Shown: in pieces, positions 48,629 to 58,308 of the stretch
How positions within the stretch are numbered: the stretch's first letter is position 1
How the letters are laid out: the number at the start of each line of letters is the position of its first letter
Assembly: GCA_019916065.1 (NCBI GenBank)
Contig: CM034233.1
Location: 50,921,947-50,985,946 of the forward strand
From: Vitellaria paradoxa
Taxonomy: Eukaryota > Streptophyta > Magnoliopsida > Ericales > Sapotaceae
Length of the DNA: 64,000 bases
Reading direction: 5' to 3'
Notes under the pieces: model-generated
Told to the model about the DNA's origin: nothing
What the model saw: the letters and a program-made list of their open reading frames with translations, nothing else
The model's database searches: none
Translations under genes and position numbers: made by a program

Positions 48629-49971
48629 TAAGGAAAATTTGATGTCTCATGTTATCACTCCAACATGCAGATTTCACCATTGGTGCTAGTGCTACCGGTC
48701 TTAACTCAGGTTAAACACATAAGTGTAAGAAAAGTTGAGATTCTCCAGTTCTCAGTTACAAGACCATAATTCATGGGTCTGTGAGTTGCCCGGATGATGC
48801 AAAAAAACTGACACACCCCATTAAAAATAAAAATCTAAAAAATGTAAGGATTCCAAATATTCCCATATTGCAAAGATTGAAGCCTGCTCCTCTGTATTTA
48901 GAATTTTAGGCCGAGCATCATCAAAATACAGGCCTCACTAATACTTGCTCAAAAGGAGAACAAAGTAGTAAAAACAAAGAGAAATAAAAAGCAGGACAGG
49001 AGTCCACATGCCAATATAATACACGATTCAGAATTTAGAGAAGATCAGTGAACCTAAAGTTTTATAAGGCATCAGTTAGACTTGCTATATTATATCATCA
49101 ACAGATACTTTTGCATTTGCAATTTGAGAAAGAGAAAAAAAATGAAGAAGAAGAAGAATAGAGTCAAAATCCAACCTAATTAAACAGATCCAAAATTGAA
49201 TAAACTAATCTAAAAAAAAATCAATATAGCAACCAAGACTTGAAATGATTTTCCTTTCTGATTTTCAACAAAAACAGGTACAAGCAAAAATCTGCAACAG
49301 CTTAAATAGACATAGAAATATCAAAAGATAGATATCTTTCAATGTAAAGACAGCTTTACCAATAAACAACTGAGATGCCAGAGACCAGAACATTTACGAT
49401 ATTAAGTTAGCTGAACAAATAATTAAAATAGGGTAACAGCTATGCATAGAAACGAAAAAACAAGACTTCCCACCTAAACATGCTTGTGACTAGCATCCCG
49501 ACAAATATGACATTCACAGGAAACCAGACCTTAATCAATCTCCATGTCAATGGTTCTGTTGTTATTACACTGAAGAAACTCAACAGGGACACAATAACCA
49601 CTGAGACAAAGTTCTGCACACACAAACAGATAAGAAAGTCATCAGTATCGAAAATGTATTTCCTTCCCAGAATCAATACAAATTAAATCTCTAAGACACC
49701 AAAGTTACAATCTCTATTATCAATCAACTAATAAGTTAAATGTGAAAACAACCTGGTAGAGCATCAAAAATATCCCGGCACTAAAATCATAGCCGGAAAG
49801 GACATACTTGTTCACCAGTATCATGCTACAGGATGAAATACAATATGCCAGGCCAGATAGCAAGGCCTGGTTGGGTATTTTAACTGTCTTGCTACTTCGT
49901 ATTGCCTTCTCATGGTCCTTTTCCAATTTACCACCTTCTACATCAATCTCATCACTACCATGAGTCTTCAT
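19832..49971 (-). CDS. GONST1: GDP-mannose (nucleotide-sugar) transporter, GONST1-like, eight coding exons over 30 kb
   Basis: Coding exons (minus strand): 49971-49753, 49613-49474, 46106-45977, 45289-45191, 43896-43742, 21179-21063, 20644-20548 and 19890-19832. All borders are GT-AG and phases fit, giving about 338 residues against about 333 in Arabidopsis GONST1. An acidic N-terminus precedes [19 protein letters not shown]. Hydrophobic segments of a ten-helix drug/metabolite-type transporter follow: [88 protein letters not shown] and [23 protein letters not shown] in exon 7 is the family's GDP-sugar motif. The protein should bring GDP-mannose into the Golgi lumen, in Arabidopsis for sphingolipid glycosylation. 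Intron 5 is 22,562 bp. Exon 7 lacks one base (separate entry), so the reading frame as given is broken. The annotated ATG is the first in its exon; translation probably begins after a 5' UTR intron. Confidence 0.95.
20548..20644 (-). other. GONST1: GONST1 coding exon 7 with a 1-base deletion
   Basis: The exon is 97 nt. With one base completing the upstream codon and one starting the next, the rest is 95 nt, not a multiple of three. The frame is correct through [10 protein letters not shown] and then shifts at a C run (about 20,617-20,619, minus-strand CCC). It gives 14 aberrant residues and TAG at 20574-20572. The rest of the exon and all of exon 8 still encode the expected C-terminus in the other frame, and the splice sites are intact. 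A single missing C explains everything. Confidence 0.85.
21180..22929. other. GONST1 intron 5, 3' portion without a recognised element
   Basis: AT-rich intronic DNA between exon 6 and the LINE. Regions at 22,060-22,680 have a more balanced base composition and several GGAGTCAACACC-like repeats (for example around 22,250, 22,385 and 22,515). They may be decayed transposon DNA, but no protein domain was recognised. Confidence 0.5.
22930..24650 (+). mobile_element. Decayed L1-type LINE (endonuclease to reverse transcriptase), truncated
   Basis: Translating piecewise on the plus strand gives an L1-type ORF2. Endonuclease fragments are [30 protein letters not shown] and PWYIGEDFN (the conserved GDFN box, with D changed to E). 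A central linker follows with repeated AHRRFN-like text. Reverse transcriptase begins around 24,170: PLVLMG (usually A-P-G-P-D-G), VTHYFNPKK (usually A-L-I-P-K-K), [15 protein letters not shown], and [16 protein letters not shown] (usually K-A-Y-D in the third box). It ends at about 24,650, before the YADD box. A poly(T)-poly(G) tract (23,111-23,150) interrupts the endonuclease, and a ~90-bp segment near 23,865-23,995 is duplicated. It lies in GONST1 intron 5, antisense to the gene. Confidence 0.8.
25340..25588 (-). mobile_element. Helitron-like 5' end, copy 1
   Basis: On the minus strand it starts TCTATATAATAAGG, preceded by A, and runs about 250 bp. It shares long blocks with copies at 25,740-25,993 and 63,720 onward (for example CAACCGTTGGATTTA, GTGATAATATTTGTAATAAA). 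A start with TC after a host A is a Helitron trait. No 3' CTRR end or hairpin was identified, so the class is inferred. Confidence 0.5.
25740..25993 (-). mobile_element. Helitron-like 5' end, copy 2
   Basis: On the minus strand it starts TCTATATAACAATATAGCTC after a host A and is collinear with copy 3 over about 250 bp. It lies about 150 bp from copy 1, in the same orientation, inside the hAT-like element. Confidence 0.5.
26572..26771 (-). repeat. 3' LTR of the copia element
   Basis: 200 bp, starting TGTAGATATTCC on the element's strand. The left terminus is CG instead of the expected TG (plus strand). The polypurine tract TTGAGGGGGAGTG lies just outside, at about 26,772-26,784. Confidence 0.92.
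26785..29821 (-). pseudogene. copia pol: integrase, reverse transcriptase, RNase H (multiple breaks)
   Basis: In order on the minus strand: the gag-pre-integrase box [15 protein letters not shown] (29,684-29,460), PFSIIHSDL opening the integrase, [10 protein letters not shown], and [20 protein letters not shown] with [14 protein letters not shown]. Reverse transcriptase has [37 protein letters not shown], then [16 protein letters not shown] and [18 protein letters not shown]. RNase H fragments (27,200-26,830) end in [14 protein letters not shown] in shifted frames. The order integrase before reverse transcriptase defines Ty1/copia. Stops and frameshifts occur throughout. Confidence 0.9.
29827..30448 (+). 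repeat. 5' LTR of element B
   Basis: It starts TGATATGGATGC and ends CATCATCA. A block at about 29,875-30,045 consists of five ~34-bp units of the type GGTTAACAGCTGAAAGGGAG followed by an A/G-rich part. The 3' LTR has four units. CTATATAATGG near 30,220 is a likely promoter TATA box. Confidence 0.93.
30472..31480 (+). pseudogene. Element B gag
   Basis: The start ATG (30472) is 8 bp after the primer-binding site. [20 protein letters not shown] is followed by a charged linker, then [21 protein letters not shown] frameshift lies at the poly(T) run near 30,776. Capsid text continues in another frame, then [20 protein letters not shown] and [11 protein letters not shown]. The zinc knuckle reads [10 protein letters not shown] followed by a stop, then HRCK, so the knuckle is interrupted. 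Confidence 0.88.
31490..32642 (+). pseudogene. Element B protease and 5' half of reverse transcriptase
   Basis: Protease: the D-S-G region is frameshifted near 31,590, followed by [17 protein letters not shown] and [18 protein letters not shown]. Reverse transcriptase: [51 protein letters not shown], then [10 protein letters not shown] (usually F-D-D, here D changed to N). It breaks off after KRSKCS at 32,642, where element C inserted. Confidence 0.88.
32643..32984 (+). repeat. 5' LTR of element C
   Basis: 342 bp. The first base is C instead of T (CGATAGGG against TGATGAGG in the partner LTR), so the TG terminus is mutated. It ends ACATCA. CCTATATAAAGGG near 32,858 is a clear TATA box. Confidence 0.93.
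33866..38720 (+). pseudogene. Element C gag-pol with chromodomain (eight stops, one frameshift)
   Basis: It starts [19 protein letters not shown]. The capsid has [20 protein letters not shown]. The zinc knuckle is [14 protein letters not shown], a perfect CX2CX4HX4C. Protease reads [12 protein letters not shown], with Asn where the catalytic Asp is expected. Reverse transcriptase: [43 protein letters not shown] 1-base frameshift lies near 36,420. RNase [21 protein letters not shown]. Integrase: [61 protein letters not shown]. Chromodomain: [20 protein letters not shown]. In-frame stops are at 33941, 34454, 36852, 36903, 37434, 37791, 37803 and 38334. The gag-pol fusion and terminal chromodomain mark a chromovirus. 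Confidence 0.93.
38675..39016 (+). repeat. 3' LTR of element C
   Basis: 342 bp, TG...CA. The element's coding frame runs into it and stops at 38,720. The purine-rich CCCGGAAGGAA immediately before it is the likely polypurine tract. Confidence 0.93.
39017..41121 (+). pseudogene. Element B reverse transcriptase 3' half, RNase H, integrase, chromodomain
   Basis: It resumes with [16 protein letters not shown] (39,020 on). RNase H follows: [47 protein letters not shown]. Integrase: [74 protein letters not shown]. The GPY/F-like tail is [21 protein letters not shown] chromodomain-like end ([20 protein letters not shown]) closes the protein. Stops at 40,483, 40,541 and 40,914 interrupt it. Confidence 0.9.
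41058..41632 (+). repeat. 3' LTR of element B
   Basis: 575 bp, about 95% like the 5' LTR by eye outside indels. The 47-bp length difference comes mainly from one fewer 34-bp unit and shorter poly(T) runs. Confidence 0.93.
41638..42942 (-). pseudogene. copia gag and start of pol, upstream of the nested insertion
   Basis: It begins [20 protein letters not shown] at 42942, followed by an in-frame TAA. The gag core has [30 protein letters not shown] and [18 protein letters not shown]. The zinc-knuckle remnant [14 protein letters not shown] has Tyr where His is expected. The final part (41,857-41,638) reads into the pre-integrase region and resumes exactly at 29,826 across the nested insertion, which confirms the insertion point. 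Confidence 0.85.
43322..43520 (-). repeat. 5' LTR of the copia element
   Basis: 199 bp with TG...CA ends on the element's strand. The primer-binding site next to it (43,321 leftwards, minus strand) reads TAGTATTAGAG, two transitions away from the initiator-tRNA-Met type TGGTATCAGAG. Confidence 0.92.
46592..48350 (+). mobile_element. Solo LTR in GONST1 intron 2
   Basis: 1,759 bp beginning TGTAATGACCCGAATTTT and ending GGCTTGACA, the end motifs of a common plant gypsy LTR type. Flanks are CCCCA (46587-46591) and CGCCA (48351-48355), a duplication with one mismatch. A (CA)n tract lies at 46,812-46,832. Internal text such as CCTAGACCTACGAAGGAG and GGCTAATAACCTACAT resembles the LTR at 60,848-63,014. 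No gag-pol follows. Confidence 0.68.
48579..48628. repeat. (CT)n/(CA)n microsatellite
   Basis: About eighteen CT units followed by CA units lie in GONST1 intron 2. Confidence 0.9.
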
Positions 49972-50127
49972 TGCAAAAGTCACCTATGCATAAACAATTT
50001 CAAAATCATTAACTTTGGTAGTCAGAGTTCAAAACTGCATTGTAGTATGCCGGCTCAATATATTAGAGAATGAAAAATATATAAATTCGAAAGCCACATA
50101 CAATAAAATGTTATTAGATTTAAAAAT

Positions 50128-50265
50128 GTTACAGAATGAAATACAATATGCAAGGCAAGATAGCAAGGCTTGGTTGGGCATTTTAACTATCTTGTTACTT
50201 CATATTGTCTTCTTGGGGTCCTTTTTCAATTCACCACCTTCTACATCAATACCATCATTATTAAG
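50128..50265 (-). pseudogene. Diverged duplicate of GONST1 coding exon 1
   Basis: A segment about 165 bp upstream of the real exon copies 49825-49963 over roughly 138 bp with clear similarity. On the minus strand it reads GIDVEGGELKKDPKKTI, then TGA, then SNKIVKMPNQALLSCLAYCI. The real exon has [19 protein letters not shown] and [15 protein letters not shown]. The in-frame stop and the lack of matching sequence beyond these borders make it a dead pseudo-exon in the 5' intron. Confidence 0.88.
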
Positions 50266-50639
50266 TGTGGGTACCTGGTCCACATCAGCAAGACTCAGGC
50301 CAAGTCAACACCTGGATAGGACATCAAGATGCACCACGCAACCATAGGATGACCAATTACCTTCCACAAGCAGGTCTCTAATCCCATGTCAGCTCACCCA
50401 ATGCCCCATAAGGCTAATGTGTTAGAAAATGAGCCAAACAATGTATACCATATTTTTGGTGGCTAACATTTACCACGTTGTAGAATGTTGCATTTAATAC
50501 AATTCAATTCAACCAGTATGTCTACACCATGAAGTAGCTATATTCATGGTTTCCTATTATAACTTGGTTTGTGGTGTGATTCCTTTTAAATTAAGAAAAC
50601 CATACTGATAATTCATCAATTTTCAAAGGATCATTAATA

Positions 50640-51900
50640 TCTAGTTGTGGCTTGTTTCTTTCTCATTATTACTAGTTGTCGTTATTTGTTAGTGCTAATG
50701 TAATTAGTATGGGTGTATTTTAGCATGTATACATTTATCTTATCTTATTAGCATAAATACAGCACAACCAACCTTATTTTAAAAGTTAAGTCATTCAGTT
50801 CATTCTAGTCTCTTGACAAGGTATGAGAGCAATGATTGTAACCCCTCTTAGTCCAATTAGTCTAACGATTATTAGGGTATTTGTGTGTATCAAGAATCCC
50901 TAGCCATGACCACATCTTACAGCCGTGTCTGCAGTAAGTACTTCCGATCAATTATCTACAATTGTCATCTAATCTCCACCAGCCTAGCCCACCAATTTAT
51001 CATTGTCGGAAGGCACCAAACATGGAGTTGTGACCCATTGTAAAGAAGGATCTCACAAACCTAGTCTATTTGTAAAGAAGTTGTCTCAACCATCTCAAAC
51101 CGAGTCACTTTTCTGCCAAACAACCACATCATACCCAACACCATCCTTTGGCGACAATAACGGTACCAAACTCATTGCCAGAAAATAGCCCAAACACTCC
51201 CACACGTTTTCCTCCGAGCGCCTAAATCTCACACATAGAGTAGCTAATAGAGTGAGATGAACATGATAAAATTTTTCCAGTGTACATGCCTCTTTCCATC
51301 ATGTCTCCTAGTCTAGTTTGTTCTTCAATCCAAAGCTTTAACTGAAATCACACACAGGCTCTGCCACAATATTCAACATCTAATTTACCTCCAGTTTGAA
51401 ATCTCAGTAGACTAGTTAGTCTAATTCCACTCCAATCTAGTTTTGCTGGACCTCTATTTTTTGTGCTAGACCAATTTGATTCCCATAATGTTCTTATTTC
51501 AGCCCAATCTATCCCTAGTTCATGCTCTAACCCAGTATGATAAGCATAAACACATCACTAAAATCTTCTCCTGTCTCAAATGATAAAAATTATGATACAT
51601 GGATTCAAAGGATGCCACAATGTTTGTTTGTTATGGAGTTCAATGGAACCAAACATTGCATACAAGTGAACTCACCTGGATACATGGAAGGAAATCTAAA
51701 ACTATATCTGTTTGTTGTTTCTAAGCAATATCAACCACATGTATAACTTGCCATTGAAATTCTTTTAGGTGCAATAGACACAAATTACTTTGCTTCTCTA
51801 AAACAAGTTTACGAGGAGTTAAACATTCTACAACTATTGTTCATGGATGTAAGATGCAAAAGCAGCATAAGCAAATGGTTGTACTATGATTTCATGCGAA
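50640..51900 (+). mobile_element. Possible decayed copia-like LTR, primer site and gag remnant
   Basis: TTGTTAGTGCTAATG near 50,690 up to TCTCTTGACA (50,818) looks like the 3' part of a copia LTR. It is followed by GGTATGAGAGC (50,820-50,830), close to the initiator-tRNA primer site. Downstream, around 51,560, SNDKNYDTWIQRMPQCL resembles the N-terminal gag box of copia elements (usually NY..W). No pol domain was found, so this is tentative. Confidence 0.35.
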
Positions 51901-51930
51901 CCTAGAAATTGAATTTGAATAAGTTTTTCA

Positions 51931-52545
51931 TTTTTTTTTTTTTTTGGGGGGGGGGGGAATTGGTAACAATAATATCTATTAAAAGTTATAAGAAAAATAC
52001 AAGAATAAGCATCAAGCCAATGCCCACAAAAAGGTTACAACCCACCCACGGCTAAACCACCATAAAGTCAGTAAAATATAAAAACGAATCTAAATCTAGA
52101 TCAACCCCACCCGCCCTCCAACTATGCAGATAATAAAAAACTCTTCCCCCTATATATTGGCATCTCAACTACTTTAAAAATTATCCTATTCCTCTCTTTC
52201 CTTATCAGCCACAAAAAAAAAAAAAGGAATAGAGTTGCATTCAAGTCATTTTCTTAGAACGACTTGGCTTGTAATTCCACCAAGAATTCAAAAACGTCTT
52301 TAAATCTTTAGGGAAAACCTATTGTACCACACATTGCAGACCCAACCACAATGAATAAATATATGCTCAATGGATTCTCCTTGCATTTTACAAAGACAAA
52401 ACCTACTTACTAACACTTGACCTCACCTTTGCAAATTATCAATAGTGAGGATCCTCCCCCGAACCACACACCAAATAAAAAACAACACTTTAGTAGGGAT
52501 TCCACGCCTTCGTATTTTCCTCCAAGGAAAATGCACATCGCCCCC
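51931..52545 (-). mobile_element. 3' end of an L1-type LINE (zf-RVT domain)
   Basis: On the minus strand: FPWRKIRRRGIPTKVLFFIW, CVVRGRILTIDNLQR, a stop, then GQVLVSRFCLCKMQGESIEH and IFIHCGWVCNVWYN. This is the zinc-binding reverse-transcriptase-associated domain (CxxC...HxxxxHC) found at the C-terminus of plant LINEs. A 3' tail follows, ending in poly(C)-poly(A) (plus-strand poly(T)/poly(G) at 51,931-51,957). The 5' part is missing, as is common for LINEs. It is in the same orientation as GONST1 and lies in its 5' intron. Confidence 0.78.
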
Positions 52546-54541
52546 TCAAACATTTTCTAGGATTATGCATGCTATATCTCAAGACTCATCCGATCCTACT
52601 CATTTTGCTCTTTTGAGCCAAAATACCAATTGTAGGGGTTTTGGCAGACAAATGTCGCAACAAATCATTGGGACCACAGTAGCCATGGGTGAGGTAGGCA
52701 TGTGATGGTCATAGTACAGGACAACAATGAACTGCAATCATTAAGGTAAAGATAATCATTATAGGGATCAATAGATCTATTTGTCAAACCTCCCCATATG
52801 GCCTATGTTGTCCATTCTGATTCTTCTACACAGGATCCCACTACAAATGAATATCCACAGACAATTACTCTTTTTTGAGAAGAGTAGTTTAAGCTCCTAC
52901 ATCGCCAAGATAATCCTATTGATTGTTTGTCTATTCATTTTCCTAATTCTTTGGTCATTATTCTTGTGCCTCAAACCATACGTATGGGACATCAACATTA
53001 TTTTTTGTTATTTAGATATCACATCCCTGCTTTCCATTAAACTTTTGCCATCCATATCTCTACGTGATCAAAGCAAGCACAAATACTCTAAAGACAAATA
53101 TAAAAATTGATTATGCCAACTAAAGATCATAGTTTTGGACTGAAATCAACTCTTGCACAAAGAAAACTGAGAAACTGAAGGTATGAGCCCCAAATAACAT
53201 TCAATCGCATGGTCAAAATGAATACCAATTCTCAAGTAGAAAAATGTCTCTTTCTCGACGTGGGTCATGTCTGTCTTCAAAAAAAAAAAGCCCTCAAAAG
53301 TACAAATCTGGTTGTCAATAATACACCAGAACAAAATCCATAGAACAATGCTTAGGGCCACTTAAGTAAAAGCTCAACATAACCACATGGCGAAACATGG
53401 CACTCTTGTGCACCACGTAACCTTTAAGCACCCAAGACCCTTTTCAGCTCTACCAAATGGAAACTCAACATTGAATATTAATATCAATAAAGCAAAATTG
53501 TCAAGTAATTTTCACTTCAAAAAAACAAACTCATCCAATGAGACACAACGCTGGTAAATCCTAAAGAAGCCCATCCTATTCACAAGTTTTTGTTGACTCA
53601 AATAACTACCTCAAGCCACAAATTGCAGATCAATATTATAAAGTAGCAGGCACCTCTACCTGAAGCTGCAAATTGCAGATCAACATTATAAAGTAGCAGA
53701 CTGGGTGTCTCTTGAGATACTTATGGATGCAACCTTCCTAGAAAAGCAGGATAATTAGGTAAAGGCAAATCTGTTCATTTCCTACACCATCTAGACTGCA
53801 CTCTTCTTATTAAAAAAAAAAAAATTATATTTGCACCTTTTGTCTTCAATTTCTATTCCACCAACCGACAAATATAAAAAGCTTTTACAGTTCTACCGCA
53901 CGAATTTTCCTCAAATCAACTAATGTTCAAAGAAATCAAAAACTCTTGTCAAGAAGCCCGACAACACATAAGAGGATGGCCTCAACCTTAAAACCTAATG
54001 TTAAGGCGAAGAAAGTCCAACTCTTAGATAGAGGGAATAACTCTTCTAATGGGGCGATGTGGACCACTACAAACAACTCTATTGAACTTAACACACTAAT
54101 TTATCAGCCTTTACCCCTGGAAATTATGGCATTTAACTACTTTGAAAGTTTCCATATTGAAACATTTAACTATTGTGAACAACAGTAAACTCACTTCTTG
54201 GGTTCAATTGTGTGTCTGTCCCCATGTGTGCATGTGCTTGTAAATATGCAGAAGGAGAATAAAATAAGACAAAGAAAATAACAACCACAACGTTCAGATA
54301 TACACACACACAGATATACAATTATTCATAGATATCAAACCTTATCAGTTTTACGTCAAGCAATAAACACCTATTACATCAAGCAACAAACACGTGTATA
54401 TATATATATATATAAGAATTAAAAAGAAGAACACCACATAAACCCATTTGATGTTCATCAAAGCATACTAAAACTAAACCCAGAAAACAAACAATTAAAA
54501 GAACCCATGTGAGGAGAAAGAGAAGAGAGAGAAATAATTAC
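52546..54541. other. GONST1 5' intron, remainder
   Basis: AT-rich DNA with a near-duplicate phrase TGCAAATTGCAGATCA at about 53,617 and 53,665, (TA)n at 54,396-54,413 and a poly(A) run near 53,812. No exon or element was recognised. Confidence 0.5.
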
Positions 54542-54860
54542 CTTTCACCGCTTAGGCCAATAGCTCTTCAAGTGCATATGAAGAGAACCCACACGGCGTA
54601 GGTATGTATATATGTGTTCATTTGAATCTCACAAAATCACAAGAAGAATTTGATACAGTGGGGAAAACGGGGAAACAAAAAAACGGACACCCCTTCTTTG
54701 ATTTGGGCAAACCCAAGAAAGCGCGTAGAGCCTGGTTCAAATCTGAAAAAATCAAGAGATAAAAAGCAAGTACTACCTTTGAACCGTCAACAAAATATGT
54801 AAACGGACCCAACAAGTTTTTGAAATTCCCAGACCTGTAAGAACTGAAGATCGACGAGAT
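54542..54860 (-). other. GONST1: Probable GONST1 5' UTR exon
   Basis: On the minus strand a good donor, AAAG|GTAATT, is at 54542/54541. It could splice to the acceptor ATAG at 49985-49984, just ahead of the first coding exon (13 nt of leader before the ATG). The upstream end is a guess. Further right the minus strand becomes A/T-only and then repetitive. This rests on splice signals alone. Confidence 0.4.
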
Positions 54861-55375
54861 TAATGGCTGATGAACCAAGGCGATCAATTAAATTTACCGT
54901 ATTTTATTTTTTTTATTTTTATTTTTATTTTTTCGTATTCTTTTTTCCGGAAATAAAAGCTCCAAAGTGCGCCATATTTGCGGTACATCTTAGCACGGAG
55001 TCGGCACAAAGGGGCATTTGTTATTTAGGCGTTTGGAAACATAATTTTTAATAATTTTTAGTCAAAAGTTGTTAGTTGTAATTTTGATGTACTTAGTGGA
55101 ATAAGTTATAATTTTTAATAATTTTTTGTAATTTTTGGGTTTGGGTAAAATTTTTGATAATTTTTCAATAACTTTTAGTAATTTTTGAGTATTTAGTAAA
55201 ATTTTTAGTACTTTTTTGTAATTTTTGTGCGTTTAGTAAAACTTTTAATAACTTTTTCATTTTTGAGTGAAACAAATTACTGTAACATAGTAGAAAAGTG
55301 GTAAAAGTTGAGATTTTACCAAATACCTTTTTTGCATCTTTTGGTAATTTTTTACACATTTTTGTGCTGCCAAAC
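54861..55375. other. GONST1 upstream flank
   Basis: A T-rich tract (54,896-54,935) is followed by about 330 bp of imperfect TAATTTTTAGTAATTTTT repeats (55,030-55,360). This would be the promoter side of the transporter gene. I see no clear TATA or CCAAT box. Confidence 0.5.
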
Positions 55376-57459
55376 TGTAATAACCTGAATATTTTTTTTA
55401 ATTAATTTGCTTAAGTGTGGTGGTGATATTTATTATATTAAAAATCTAGAAATTTGAGAATTTGAAAATTTTTTGAATGATAAAATTAGTTGAAAAGATT
55501 TTTGAATTTAATTTCACCCTATGTGAAAGTTTAATGTAAAATTTCTAAACTTTTATTCAAACAATTCCTGACCCGATTACTTTTTTTCGTTCAACCCAAG
55601 CCCATTAACCCATGGGTCAACCCATCCTTCGACTCACCTCAACTCACTTCAACTCACTTTATCACTCACTAAGTTGACTCATTAATAGTAACTCTCAATC
55701 ATTTTCCTACAAACTTTATCTTCTTCCATCCATCCTCCCATACTTCTCTCAAATTATTTAGTTAATTAGTCAAAAAAAAGCAAGATTCCCGAATCATGCC
55801 ACCTATTATACATTTAAGACACCTATTATACATTTAAGACTTTGAAGCATCTCTCAAATTATTTGGTTAATTAATCAAAAAGAAGCAAAATTTTTGAATT
55901 ATGCCACCTATTATACATTCAAGACTCTACATTAAAGTCTTTGAAGCATGGGAAGTGAAGGTTGTCTTCTCCACCGACACTTCCCCTACACCCCCATGAC
56001 TTCTTATAAAACACTTCATCTCTGTGAAAAAAAAAAAAAAATTCTAAGGTTTTCAAAGAGCTGTAAGGTTTGTGTGTGTGTTTTTTTTTTTAATTATTAT
56101 CAAGTGTTGATTGGAGATTCCGTGGTGCTTGGAGGAAGAAGAAAAGCTTAGAGCTTTCCAATTCGATTGGTGTTCAAAGCTAAACTTCTCTTTCTTCTTG
56201 GACTTGGTCACCAATATCTTCATTAAGGTAGGATGACGAACCTCCTAGAATGTGTTTGATGCCTTCAATTTGAGCTAGAATGAACATGTGTAGGATTAAT
56301 TTGAAGTTGAAGCATTTTTCTGAGTTTGAGGTATAAAATTTGATTGTGATAAAAAAAGTTTTTTCATTAATTATCTTCATAACTTGTAATATTAAATTTA
56401 TATTTACATGTTTGAGTTTGCATTATTGGTTGGTTAGTGTTCATATGTACTTATAATGATGGAGTTGGACGTCCTAATGAGAGAAAAAAAATAGAATACC
56501 CCGCATTTTGGGCGCAGAGAAGCTGAAACTTCGACCTGATGTAGCGTAGCATGCTGACAGCTCTTTGTTGTAACTTCTAACATGATTTTGACCTATAAAA
56601 CGGTGAAATTAAGCTTCGGCTAAAACATAAAAGTTGTAGCCCTTTAAGTTTTCTTTCCAACCCAAAAAGATTTGCATCAATTTAATTTGTGAGTCAAAAA
56701 GTATGCCTAAAATGCTGAACACATGTAAAACTGTATTTTCTAAACAAACTGAATTCAAGGCTGTTTTTGAACCTTCAGACTTTAGAATTGTAAAAAGTGT
56801 AAAACATGAAATTTGTAGGTCTCGAAGTCTAGTTTCTATAACTATATCGGAGTTCTACTCTATTTTATATGAATTTTCTTTCAAGCTGTTATCTCTGCTT
56901 AGCGTTTAATAAATGCTTGTTCGTTTTTTTTTATATATATATAAGAATTTTATGTTTATATATTAATTTAAATGTCCAATTACCTTCTGTTAGTTATAGA
57001 TATGTTAATGATTTCTATTCATGTGTAATTTTGTTCAAAATGCCTAATCTAGTAAAGCACTTATACTGATTGATGAAATACTAAAGTAGATTGTTAAGTT
57101 GATACTTCTTAGTTATCTTCCAATTGATATGAAATTATTTTAAATTGGAATAATTTTATGAACATTTGTGGATATCTTGAAGCAGAAAACCTATGATAAT
57201 GGTTTAGTTATAAATAAGATGATGACTGGAATTTATTCAAATTATCTTGAATAATATTATTCTCCTACCAAATCAAAAGTTTAGAATGTATTAGCTTTGT
57301 AATCTCACATTGGTTTAATTGTTCAACTGATGTACTATACTATCCAGTTAGAATAAATAAAACTTATAAATTTTTCTAAAATTAATATAAGCCCCAAGAG
57401 TTATCTATTATCTTCCTATTCCATAAAATAATAAAATAAAGGGGAAAAAGAGGCAAAAA

Positions 57460-57542
57460 CCGAGATTGAAGCCAATGAGGTTTGAACTTGCGACTTCAAA
57501 TCGCGATTAGGGTCACCCTTCCACTAAGCTGCCAACCTCGGC
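57460..57542 (-). repeat. tRNA-like segment (SINE head or tRNA pseudogene)
   Basis: On the minus strand: an A-box-like TTGGCAGCTTAGTGGAAGG, then the arm GCGA-TTTGAAG-TCGC (4-bp stem, 7-base loop), then a B-box-like AAGTTCAAACC. The outer ends CCGAG and CTCGG can pair like an acceptor stem. The T-arm stem is poor, so a working tRNA is unlikely. Confidence 0.42.
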
Positions 57543-58308
57543 TTACTTAATATACCATTAGAAATAATTTTATTCTTATCAAAGGTAGTACGGTAAACTA
57601 GTCAAAAAATTAACTAAAATACTAATTCAAATTCTAAATTATTTCTAGCTACTTGTTACTTGTTAATTTACATATAATACCTACCTTTGTGATAATAATA
57701 TTGGTGACTATGTTAAATCTTTGATTTATTGAGAATTATTATTGAATTATGAATTGAGATAAAATATTTAAAATATACTGCATGTGATTGAATAAATCCC
57801 ACTTAGGATTCATCACTAGGGAACATTGCCGGTTACTATTAAAAAAAATATCCTATTTCCATGCAAAGTATCCTTAGGAATGTTAAAGGGTAAGAATAAA
57901 TTAAGGCACTCGGTGTTAAAGTTATCTTTGGCAATGGGGTGGTGCGTGGGTAGAAATGGCCTTTTAGATGAAAATGGGAACATATGTATTTTATTTGGGA
58001 GATGTTCCTTTCCGACCTAGCCAGTCAGGTAACCGATTGCGACGGCTAAGTTTTTGGTGGGTGACACCGTTGGAATGCGTTGGATGCTAAGCCCATAAAG
58101 TCACTGGTTCCCAAGGCCGGGGTTAGAGGAGGATAGGAGTATGATTACCTTAGGAGGATTTAGATTAAACCCCTTTATCAAATGTTACTATGACTGGCAA
58201 CATCTTTTACTTATGTATGAATGATGTGTTGGAATTATTTAATTATATTTAATTCCTTTAAATGAATATTTTATAAGAAGATGTAGAAAAAATATATATG
58301 AAACATGT

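Noticed and set aside
52781..53110. Plus-strand hydrophobic frame of 109 codons
   Set aside because: Hydrophobicity follows from T-rich DNA in the transporter's 5' intron; no homologue recognised.
54618..54887. Minus-strand frame of 89 codons at the 5' end of the transporter gene
   Set aside because: No known domain and it overlaps the proposed 5' UTR exon; the transporter's conserved N-terminus starts at the ATG at 49971.
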